From positions 1 to 12,707 of the forward strand of contig JAJUFK010000044.1 in the NCBI GenBank assembly GCA_029266015.1: a DNA stretch of 12,707 nt, read 5' to 3'. This stretch comes from Bacteroidota bacterium. Its GTDB lineage: Bacteria; Bacteroidota; Bacteroidia; Bacteroidales; UBA1715. The notes below the pieces were generated by a model that searched no databases, was not told where the DNA came from, and was given only the letters and a program-made list of their open reading frames with translations. A program made the position numbers and the translations under genes. This document shows positions 6,750 through 12,707 of the stretch, piece after piece (within the stretch, counting starts at the first letter, position 1; every line of letters starts with the position of its first letter).

Positions 6750-7490
6750 ATGAAAGCTTTAGTCATAATTCCCGCTCGTTATGGGTCTACAAGATTCCCC
6801 GGTAAACCATTAGCAATTATACATGGTAAATCAATGATTCAACGTGTATATGAACAAGCTCAACAAGTAGTACCCGATATATGGGTTGCAACAGATGATG
6901 CACGCATAGAACATGAAGTAAAACGTTTTGGAGGAAAAGCTATAATAACTTCTGTAGAACACCAAAGCGGTACCGATAGACTTGCTGAAGCACTCTCTTC
7001 TATTCCCGGTGCATTAAAATATTCAGTTGTAGTAAACGTACAAGGCGATGAACCGTTTATAGCTGCAGAACAAATTCAACAATTAATTCAACTCTTCAAA
7101 CAACCTGACACACAAATTGCAACCCTTATTAAACCAATTACAAATACCGAAGATTTAATGAATCCTAACAAACCAAAAGTTGTAATTGGAACAAATATGC
7201 AAGCATTATATTTTAGTCGTAGTCCTATTCCATTTGTTCGCGATGCAGACAAAATATATTGGCATATAGCTCACCAATACTACAAACATATTGGAATATA
7301 TGCTTACAGGCCTCAAGTTCTTTTAGATATTACCAAATTAGAACGCTCTTCATTAGAAATTGCAGAAAATTTAGAACAATTACGATGGTTACAAAATAAC
7401 TATGTGATAAAAACAGCAATTACAGAATATGAAAGCGCATCGGTTGATACGCCTGATGATTTAGAAAAAATACTGAATAATCGCTTTTAA
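6750..7490 (+). CDS. kdsB: 3-deoxy-manno-octulosonate cytidylyltransferase (CMP-Kdo synthetase)
   Basis: Activates Kdo with CTP to CMP-Kdo and pyrophosphate, the donor for the inner core of lipopolysaccharide; a cytoplasmic enzyme. The 246-residue product has the family's usual length and its key motifs: the N-terminal nucleotide-binding PARYGSTRFPGKPL (residues 8-21), HQSGTDRLAEA (71-81), the NVQGDEP motif with Asp100 (96-102) that binds metal, and HIGIYAYRPQVL in the second half. The ATG is fixed by the standard MKALVIIPARYGSTR opening. It follows the MORN-repeat gene by 15 nt with no promoter or terminator visible between them, so an operon is likely. The next gene has its own promoter. 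With lptE a little downstream, this points to a Kdo-containing LPS. Confidence 0.97.
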   Translation: MKALVIIPARYGSTRFPGKPLAIIHGKSMIQRVYEQAQQVVPDIWVATDDARIEHEVKRFGGKAIITSVEHQSGTDRLAEALSSIPGALKYSVVVNVQGDEPFIAAEQIQQLIQLFKQPDTQIATLIKPITNTEDLMNPNKPKVVIGTNMQALYFSRSPIPFVRDADKIYWHIAHQYYKHIGIYAYRPQVLLDITKLERSSLEIAENLEQLRWLQNNYVIKTAITEYESASVDTPDDLEKILNNRF

Positions 7491-7512
7491 AGACTAATTA
7501 CAATTCATACTA

Positions 7513-7542
7513 TTGTACAACACATGAAATGTTGTATTTTTG
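7513..7542 (+). promoter_or_regulatory. Promoter of the sigma-54 activator - lptE - TPR - secG operon
   Basis: TTG (7513-7515), a 19-nt spacer, then TATTTTTG (7535-7542) match the Bacteroidota housekeeping promoter. Predicted start is near 7549, about 10 nt before the ATG at 7559. The spacer is occupied by the inverted repeat at 7516-7536. Confidence 0.7.
7516..7536. promoter_or_regulatory. Inverted repeat between -33 and -7 boxes, candidate operator
   Basis: TACAACA (7516-7522) and TGTTGTA (7530-7536) are perfect reverse complements separated by CATGAAA. The dyad exactly fills the space between the two promoter elements and touches the -7 box, a placement typical of repressor sites. The binding protein is unknown. 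Confidence 0.45.
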
Positions 7543-7558
7543 ACAATTAAAAAAAAAC

Positions 7559-8809
7559 ATGAACGTTCAACAGATAAAACAACGGTTTGGGATAATTGGC
7601 AATACAACACGCCTCAACAGAGCAATTGAAACTGCCTTGCAAATTGCACCTACCGATTTGTCTGTACTTATAGTTGGTGAAAGTGGCACAGGGAAAGAAG
7701 TTTTTTCACAAATAATTCATCAAAATAGTGCTCGCAAACACAATCAATATATAGCCATAAACTGTGGTGCAATTCCCGACGGAACAATTGATTCCGAGTT
7801 ATTTGGTCATGAAAAAGGAGCATTTACCGGTGCTGTTGACAGTAGAAAAGGATATTTTGAAGTAGTTAACGGAGGAACAATTTTTTTAGACGAAGTCGGT
7901 GAATTACCTTTGAATACACAAGTTCGTCTTCTTAGAATTTTAGAAGTAGGTGAATATATACGGGTAGGCTCGTCAAAAATTCAGAAAACAAATGTAAGAG
8001 TAGTTGCTGCTACAAATGTAAACTTACTTAAAGCTGTAGAAGAAGGTAAATTCAGAGAAGATTTGTATTATCGTCTCAATACGGTTCCTATTACTATTCC
8101 TCCATTACGAGAAAGAAAAGAAGATATACCCCTTCTTTTTAAAAAATTTGCAAACGACAGTTCAGAAAAATATGGCATTCCACCATTACGACTTGATCAA
8201 GCTGCTACCGATTTATTAATTTCTTATAATTGGCCGGGAAATATTCGACAACTAAAGAATCTTGCAGAACAAATGTCTATTTTAGAAAAAGAACGAAATA
8301 TTACCTTTTCTGTTCTTAAATCTTACATTCCACAAAACTATGATACCCGATTACCTGCAATAGTTCCAAAAGATTCGGAACAAGCAAATTATGCTTCGGA
8401 ACGTGAAATCTTGTTCAAATTATTGTTCGACATGAAAAAAGATATGAACGAACTCAAAAAATTAGTTCACGATATAATAAATGGCAATCAACACAATATA
8501 CATATAAGCACAGAACAAGCACAAAATTTACATAAAATATTCGAAACAGAAATGCCGATATTTGATGCTCAGCAAAATCAATCATATGAAGTTTCAAAAC
8601 CATTTATTTCAACCGTTAGAACTGACGAAAACATTATTGATACCCATGAAGTAGTAGAAGAATCATTATCATTGGTATCAAAAGAAATTGATTTCATAAA
8701 ACGAGCTCTTGCCAAACACAAAGGCAAACGAAAATTAGCAGCTCAGGAATTAGGAATTTCTGAACGTACTTTATATAGAAAAATTAAAGAATATAATATT
8801 GAAGAATAA
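7559..8809 (+). CDS. Sigma-54-dependent transcriptional activator without a sensor domain
   Basis: A 416-residue AAA+ enhancer-binding protein that remodels RNA polymerase holding sigma-54. Its AAA+ module starts almost at the N-terminus: Walker A GESGTGKE (40-47), the sigma-54 contact loop GAFTGA (87-92), Walker B GGTIFLDEVGEL (105-116), arginine-finger region FREDLYYRL (165-173) and sensor II NWPGNIRQLKN (224-234). All are intact, so it should be active. The C-terminus (about 385-416) is a Fis-type helix-turn-helix ending in LGISERTLYRKIKEY. There is no receiver, PAS or GAF domain, so it resembles PspF in layout. An unusually long link of about 130 residues with a charged, probably coiled segment (about 280-305) separates ATPase and DNA-binding parts. 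It leads an operon of envelope genes and overlaps lptE by 11 nt. Confidence 0.93.
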   Translation: MNVQQIKQRFGIIGNTTRLNRAIETALQIAPTDLSVLIVGESGTGKEVFSQIIHQNSARKHNQYIAINCGAIPDGTIDSELFGHEKGAFTGAVDSRKGYFEVVNGGTIFLDEVGELPLNTQVRLLRILEVGEYIRVGSSKIQKTNVRVVAATNVNLLKAVEEGKFREDLYYRLNTVPITIPPLRERKEDIPLLFKKFANDSSEKYGIPPLRLDQAATDLLISYNWPGNIRQLKNLAEQMSILEKERNITFSVLKSYIPQNYDTRLPAIVPKDSEQANYASEREILFKLLFDMKKDMNELKKLVHDIINGNQHNIHISTEQAQNLHKIFETEMPIFDAQQNQSYEVSKPFISTVRTDENIIDTHEVVEESLSLVSKEIDFIKRALAKHKGKRKLAAQELGISERTLYRKIKEYNIEE

Positions 8810-9302
8810 CATCATTATAAGTATTTGTTGCATACTATTGGTTGCATCGTGTTCGGTTAAATATTCATTTAGCGGAGCATCAATAGCACCCGAAATCAAA
8901 ACATTTTCGGTAGCATATATCGAAAATCAAGCACCTACTAAACAAGCTACTCTCAGCGATGTATTTACAGAAGGGTTAAAAGAAAAAATTAGAACAAATA
9001 CTCGACTTTCAATGGTAAGTAATTATGGCGATATTCTATTTGAAGGTGCCATAGTAGATTATTCTGTAAATTATTTAGGAGTAACAGCATCACAACAAGC
9101 GGCAAGTAACAGATTAACAATAACTGTAAAAATTACATGCAAAAACACTAAAGAACCTAAAAAAAGTTTCGAAAAACGATTTTCAAGATATTATGATTTT
9201 GATGCCATGCAAAATATTTCAACTATTGAAACAGCAGCTATCAAACAAATATCAGATCAAATAATTGAGGATATATTTTTAGAAGCATTTGCTAATTGGT
9301 AA
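8799..9302 (+). CDS. lptE: LptE-family LPS-assembly lipoprotein
   Basis: A 167-residue outer-membrane lipoprotein of the Bacteroidota LptE type, partner of LptD in placing LPS in the outer leaflet. The N-terminus KNNIIISICCILLVASC is a lipoprotein signal with lipobox V-A-S-C and lipidated Cys18. The body shows the features of the group: YSFSGASIAPEIKTFSVAYIENQAP, then DVFTEGLKEKI, LLFEGAIVDYSV, a NRLTITVKI strand and the C-terminal FANW. No ATG is available in frame ahead of the signal peptide; the TTG at 8799 gives a natural lipoprotein start and was chosen. It lies inside the last codons of the sigma-54 activator gene (11-nt overlap), suggesting translational coupling. LptD is not in the window. 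Confidence 0.88.
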   Translation: MKNNIIISICCILLVASCSVKYSFSGASIAPEIKTFSVAYIENQAPTKQATLSDVFTEGLKEKIRTNTRLSMVSNYGDILFEGAIVDYSVNYLGVTASQQAASNRLTITVKITCKNTKEPKKSFEKRFSRYYDFDAMQNISTIETAAIKQISDQIIEDIFLEAFANW

Positions 9303-9322
9303 AAATACACTATTTTTATAGC

Positions 9323-10777
9323 ATGAATAGCGAGCTTTTTATACAATGTATTAAAAATCCTTTAGAAATAGATTCATCTGCAACAGCAGAACTCGAAAAA
9401 CTATTGGAGGAATTTCCGTATTTTCAAACTGCACATCTTTTATATGTTCGCGGTCTTAAAAATAATAAAAGCATACGTTTCAATAATCAACTTAAAATAG
9501 CAGCAACATATGCCGGTAACCGTGCAAAATTATATGAATTGCTACACATTGAAGATACAATTATAGTAGATCAAATAGAAACTGTTCAAACTATTCATCC
9601 ACAAGCGGCAATAGCCGATGAAGTAGCAACAATTACACAAGATTGTAATATTGCCCCGGAAACTTCCATTATTGAAATAATTGAAACAAAATCAATAGAA
9701 AATACCTCTGTTAATCAAAATAATGAACAATTTATAGTAGAACCTGAATATACAAATACTATAAAAAATTATGTAACAACTCAAGATGAAACTTTAACAA
9801 AAGATGATATCTCTGCTATTGAAAAAACAGAAATTCCAATACAAAACATTGAATTCCGTTCATTAGAAGACATAGAACTTGACGACGATATATATGAATT
9901 ACCAAACATTACAACTATAGAAAATGACGTTACCGGTAACTCTGTTAAAATACTTTTAGATTCAACACAAAAAGAAAGTGTAAATAGTTCAATACCTACT
10001 ATTTCCGTTGAAGATTCAACTAAAAAAACATCAGAAACACACATAGAATTGACAGAAACTATTGAGCAACAAGAACCTGTTTTAGAACAATTGTCGGAAA
10101 AGGAACAACCAACTCAAGAACTATCATTAGCCGATATTATTTTACAACGTATACAAAAAATTAAAGAACAAGAAAGTCAAAACAATACAAATAAAGAACG
10201 ACCACTATTTAGTATTCACGACATTACCAAACACAATACAGCTGAAACTATACCTATACAAACTAATCCCCCTATAAAAATTGAAACATCTACTAAAAAT
10301 GATGAGCAAACTATAGATACTCTTCTTTCATCTTCTACCATTTCAACTGATAATAGAATTGAACAACAAGATTTATTATCATTTTCGTTTACAGAACAAG
10401 TTGATGAAACACCGGAAGAAACAACAAATATCCCTGAACTTGAAAAAAATTATGCGGTATCAACCGAAATGTGGTTTAAAGACGAAGAATTACAATTTGA
10501 AACATTTGACCAAAATAATTTAATAGATAAATTTCTTGCTCGCGAACACACAATAAAACCAGATTTAAACAAAGCTATTGAAAACCAAGAAGATATATCG
10601 CGACAAAGTGTAAAAGAAGGTGAATATTTATCAGAAACATTAGCAAAAATATATGTGCAACAGAAAAATTTTGATAAAGCTATTCAAATCTATAAAAAAT
10701 TAAGTTTGAAATATCCCCAAAAAAGTATTTACTTTGCAAACCAAATTATAGAATTAGAAAAAAAATTAAAAGAATAA
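9323..10777 (+). CDS. TPR-containing protein with a long acidic linker, function unknown
   Basis: The ATG at 9323 (MNSELFIQCIKNP) gives 484 residues; an in-frame TTG at 9296 inside the lptE end is a less likely start. Three parts are visible. Residues 1-75 are a helical N-terminal domain (EELLEEFPYFQTAHLLY-like region, then QLKIAATYAGNRAKLYELL). Residues about 80-420 are low-complexity, rich in Glu, Thr, Ile, Gln and Asn, strongly acidic and probably disordered. The last roughly 50 residues form one tetratricopeptide-type helix pair (SETLAKIYVQQKNFDKAIQIYKKLSLKYPQ) plus a capping helix. There is no signal peptide or membrane segment, so it is probably cytoplasmic. It sits between lptE (20 nt) and secG (4 nt), a placement I recall from other Bacteroidota, which suggests a role tied to envelope or secretion; that is inference. 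Confidence 0.8.
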   Translation: MNSELFIQCIKNPLEIDSSATAELEKLLEEFPYFQTAHLLYVRGLKNNKSIRFNNQLKIAATYAGNRAKLYELLHIEDTIIVDQIETVQTIHPQAAIADEVATITQDCNIAPETSIIEIIETKSIENTSVNQNNEQFIVEPEYTNTIKNYVTTQDETLTKDDISAIEKTEIPIQNIEFRSLEDIELDDDIYELPNITTIENDVTGNSVKILLDSTQKESVNSSIPTISVEDSTKKTSETHIELTETIEQQEPVLEQLSEKEQPTQELSLADIILQRIQKIKEQESQNNTNKERPLFSIHDITKHNTAETIPIQTNPPIKIETSTKNDEQTIDTLLSSSTISTDNRIEQQDLLSFSFTEQVDETPEETTNIPELEKNYAVSTEMWFKDEELQFETFDQNNLIDKFLAREHTIKPDLNKAIENQEDISRQSVKEGEYLSETLAKIYVQQKNFDKAIQIYKKLSLKYPQKSIYFANQIIELEKKLKE

Positions 10778-10781
10778 CAAT

Positions 10782-11114
10782 ATGGGCTCAGTTTTAATAA
10801 ACATTTTAATAATTGCAACAAGTATTTTACTTGTATTAATTGTATTAGTTCAAAACTCAAAAGGTGGCGGTTTAGCATCAAATTTTTCATCATCAAATCA
10901 AATTATGGGTGTTCGTAAAACAACCGATTTTTTAGAAAAAGCAACATGGGTTTTGGCTATAGCTTTGGTTGTATTTTGTATAGTTGCTACTACATTGTTA
11001 CCTAAACAAACTTCTATTGAAAAACGTTCTTTCTTTGAAGACAATGTACCCGAAAATGCAACACAAGTTCCACAAGGTATTCAAACAGCTGAAGGAGTAC
11101 AAGGAGAACAATAA
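10782..11114 (+). CDS. secG: SecG subunit of the protein-export translocase
   Basis: A 110-residue inner-membrane protein of the SecYEG channel. Two membrane segments (about residues 3-23 and 54-74) flank the conserved cytoplasmic loop VLVQNSKGGGLASNFSSSNQIMGVRKTTDFLEKATW, which holds the family's Q-x-x-K-G-G-G-L and G-x-R-x-x-x-x-F-L-x-K-x-T motifs. The C-terminal tail (about 76-110) is charged and variable, as usual in this phylum. It starts 4 nt after the TPR gene, so the two are certainly co-transcribed, and it is closed by a strong terminator 20 nt downstream, making it the last gene of the operon. Confidence 0.95.
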   Translation: MGSVLINILIIATSILLVLIVLVQNSKGGGLASNFSSSNQIMGVRKTTDFLEKATWVLAIALVVFCIVATTLLPKQTSIEKRSFFEDNVPENATQVPQGIQTAEGVQGEQ

Positions 11115-11133
11115 TAAAAAATTATATATATGT

Positions 11134-11172
11134 AAAAAATGTCAGCATGTATGACATGCTGACATTTTTTTT
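11134..11172 (+). terminator. Intrinsic terminator after secG
   Basis: A perfect 17-bp stem (11134-11150 paired with 11154-11170: AAAAAATGTCAGCATGT against its complement) closes on a 3-nt ATG loop and ends in eight T. It separates the secG operon from groES and could also stop transcription in the reverse direction. Confidence 0.93.
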
Positions 11173-11236
11173 GTCACAGAAATAGCAGTTAATTACTATT
11201 TTAAGCAACCATGTCTTTTTTTTGCTAATTTAAAAC

Positions 11237-11300
11237 TGACAAAAATTCAATTTTAAAAAAAAAAAACTCAATGGCATAAAAAATGAAACAGTTTGTGCCA
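11237..11300 (+). promoter_or_regulatory. Candidate control region of groESL with a sigma-54-like element
   Basis: The 164 nt between the secG terminator and groES contain no perfect TAnnTTTG box. They do contain TGGCAT-N5-ATGA (11272-11286), whose first half matches the -24 element of sigma-54 promoters (TGGCAC-N5-TTGC) while the second half is degenerate. A TGA-N7-TCA dyad (11237-11249) lies 22 nt upstream, and TGGCA (11272-11276) is mirrored by TGCCA (11296-11300). No CIRCE element (TTAGCACTC-N9-GAGTGCTAA) is present, so HrcA control of the usual kind is not supported. Confidence 0.3.
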
Positions 11301-11336
11301 AAAATTACAGTGTTTAACAATTAAATATTTTGACAT

Positions 11337-11615
11337 ATGGCAGAAATTAAAGGAAGACCACTTGCAGGAAAGGTCTTAGTAAAACCACTTGAAGCAGAAC
11401 AAAAAACTGCAGGAGGAATTATAATTCCTGATTCAGCAAAAGAAAAACCTCTACAAGGTACTGTAGTTGCAGTAGGAAAACCCAAAAAAGACGAAGAAAT
11501 GGAAGTAGCAGTTGGAAATACTGTATTATATGGTAAATATGCAGGCACTGAAATTAGCATTGAAGGTGATTCATATTTATTACTTTCTCAATCTGATATA
11601 TTACTTATTTTATAA
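11337..11615 (+). CDS. groES: Co-chaperonin GroES
   Basis: The 92-residue heptameric lid of the GroEL chamber, cytoplasmic. The order of motifs is that of the family: RPLAGKVLVKPLEAEQKT (residues 7-24), the mobile loop TAGGIIIPDSAKEKP (24-38) that docks on GroEL, then GTVVAVGKP, the NTVLYGKYAGTEI strand (61-73) and the end YLLLSQSDILLIL. Length is normal. The ATG at 11337 is the only sensible start. groEL follows after 31 nt, giving the standard groESL operon. The T-T-G-A-C-A just ahead of the ATG lies too close to be a promoter element. Confidence 0.97.
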   Translation: MAEIKGRPLAGKVLVKPLEAEQKTAGGIIIPDSAKEKPLQGTVVAVGKPKKDEEMEVAVGNTVLYGKYAGTEISIEGDSYLLLSQSDILLIL

Positions 11616-11646
11616 TTCAGTTCAATTTTTTAAATAATACACAATT

Positions 11647-12707
11647 ATGGCAAAAGATATAAAATTTGACATTGATGCTCGTGACTCTTTAAAACGAGGA
11701 GTTGATGCATTAGCAAACGCAGTAAAAGTAACATTAGGCCCCAAAGGACGTAATGTAGTAATTGAAAAAAAATTTGGTGCACCACAAATTACTAAAGATG
11801 GTGTTACTGTAGCAAAAGAAATTGAATTGGCAGATCCATTTGAAAACATGGGTGCACAAATGGTAAAAGAAGTTGCATCAAAAACTAATGACAATGCAGG
11901 TGATGGAACTACTACAGCAACAGTGCTTGCACAATCAATTGTAAGTGTAGGTCTTAAAAACGTTGCAGCCGGTGCAAACCCAATGGACTTAAAACGTGGT
12001 ATAGATAAAGCAGTAGCTGCAGTTGTAGCGAGTTTAAATGCCCAAGCAGAAACAATTCCCGGTGATGGTGACAAAGTAAAACAAGTTGCAACTATATCGG
12101 CTAATGGCGATGAAGAAATAGGCGGATTAATAGCAGAAGCTATGAAACGTGTTAAAAAAGAAGGAGTAATTACTGTAGAAGAAGCAAAAGGTACAGAAAC
12201 TACGGTAGAAGTAGTAGAAGGTATGCAATTCGACAGAGGATATCTTTCGGCATATTTTGTAACTGATACAGAAAAAATGCAAGCAGTATTGGAAAATCCA
12301 TATATCTTAATTTACGATAAAAAAATATCGTCAATGAAAGATTTATTACCAATACTTGAGCAAAGCGTGCAAACCGGTCGTCCGTTATTAATAATAGCAG
12401 AAGATGTAGATGGCGAAGCACTTGCAACATTGGTTGTAAATAAATTACGCGGTTCATTAAAAATTGCAGCAGTAAAAGCTCCGGGATTTGGTGATAGACG
12501 TAAAGAAATGTTACAAGATATTGCTATATTAACAGGAGGAACAGTAATTTCTGAAGAAACAGGTCTTAAATTAGATGCTGCAACTCTTGATATGTTAGGT
12601 CGTTGCGAAAAAGTTTCTATTTACAAAGACAACAAAACCATAGTTAATGGAAATGGAGAAAAATCACAAATAGATTATCGTGTAAATAAAATTAAATATC
12701 AAATAGA
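11647..12707 (+). CDS. groEL: Chaperonin GroEL, 3' end outside the window
   Basis: The frame opens at the ATG at 11647 (MAKDIKFDIDARDSLKRGVD) and stays open to the window edge, giving 353 residues of an expected 545 or so. Visible are LGPKGRNV (30-37), KDGVTVAKEIEL (50-61) and the ATP-binding GDGTTTATV (85-93, with the catalytic-site Asp86), then the intermediate domain and most of the apical domain (EGMQFDRGYLSAYFV, KISSMKDLLPILEQ, LLIIAEDVDGEALATLVVNKLRG, KAPGFGDRRKEML). No frame break occurs. GroEL folds cytoplasmic proteins with ATP inside a double seven-membered ring capped by GroES. An antisense open frame at 11622-12074 is a shadow of this gene. Confidence 0.98.
   Translation, partial: MAKDIKFDIDARDSLKRGVDALANAVKVTLGPKGRNVVIEKKFGAPQITKDGVTVAKEIELADPFENMGAQMVKEVASKTNDNAGDGTTTATVLAQSIVSVGLKNVAAGANPMDLKRGIDKAVAAVVASLNAQAETIPGDGDKVKQVATISANGDEEIGGLIAEAMKRVKKEGVITVEEAKGTETTVEVVEGMQFDRGYLSAYFVTDTEKMQAVLENPYILIYDKKISSMKDLLPILEQSVQTGRPLLIIAEDVDGEALATLVVNKLRGSLKIAAVKAPGFGDRRKEMLQDIAILTGGTVISEETGLKLDAATLDMLGRCEKVSIYKDNKTIVNGNGEKSQIDYRVNKIKYQI

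Noticed and set aside
9296..9322. Upstream TTG start of the TPR protein
   Set aside because: It overlaps the lptE stop and adds residues unlike the MNSELF opening; the ATG at 9323 is more natural.
9781..10044. 87-residue minus-strand frame rich in Ser and Val
   Set aside because: Antisense of the low-complexity linker of the TPR gene; its Ser/Val bias is just the complement of Glu/Thr-rich codons.
11272..11300. Sigma-54 promoter on the minus strand (TGGCAC from 11300 leftwards)
   Set aside because: The -24 half is perfect but the -12 position reads GTTT, and it would point into the secG terminator with no gene to serve.
11330..11335. TTGACA resembling a -35 box ahead of groES
   Set aside because: It is one base before the ATG at 11337 and the Bacteroidota promoter does not use this hexamer.
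11622..12074. 150-residue open frame on the minus strand
   Set aside because: It lies almost wholly antisense to groEL, has a composition typical of a reverse-frame shadow and shows no known motif.

Overview
The window looks like the chromosome of a low-GC member of the Bacteroidota. Four things suggest this. Promoters carry the phylum's TAnnTTTG -7 box, often with a TTG/TTTG about 18-19 nt upstream. Leaders are short and A-rich, without Shine-Dalgarno sequences. Every complete gene ends in TAA. The run sigma-54 activator - lptE - TPR protein - secG - groES - groEL is one I recall from this phylum. I see no mobile element, CRISPR array, tRNA or rRNA, and no gene-free stretch over about 250 bases.

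Left part, minus strand (1-2300). metK (SAM synthetase) has its own promoter, a leader that reads as a SAM-II riboswitch aptamer, and a strong terminator. Downstream of it on the same strand is a separate operon of a mini-thioredoxin, an ArsR-type repressor and a third gene of which only the first 16 codons fall in the window. The promoter of this operon overlaps a perfect 11-bp inverted repeat, a good candidate for the repressor's operator. The thioredoxin/ArsR pairing resembles arsenic or redox operons.

Middle, minus strand (2302-4846). Two glycosyltransferases are co-transcribed: a GT2-type cytoplasmic enzyme and a multi-spanning GT-C (ArnT/PMT-like) enzyme. They probably build or decorate a surface glycan. 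No terminator is visible between them and metK.

Right part, plus strand (4986-12707). A secreted protein made almost entirely of about 21 MORN-type repeats lies 15 nt before kdsB (CMP-Kdo synthesis for LPS). A new promoter then drives a stand-alone sigma-54 activator, lptE (LPS transport lipoprotein, TTG start inside the activator gene), a TPR protein with a long acidic linker, and secG, ending in a perfect 17-bp terminator hairpin. groES and a truncated groEL follow as a separate chaperonin operon. The theme on this strand is envelope biogenesis (Kdo, LPS transport, secretion) and protein folding.

Most genes belong to well-known families. The parts most worth a second look are regulatory: the SAM-II leader with a competing hairpin, the palindrome in the thioredoxin/arsR promoter, the palindrome inside the sigma-54 activator's promoter, and a near-match to a sigma-54 promoter ahead of groES.
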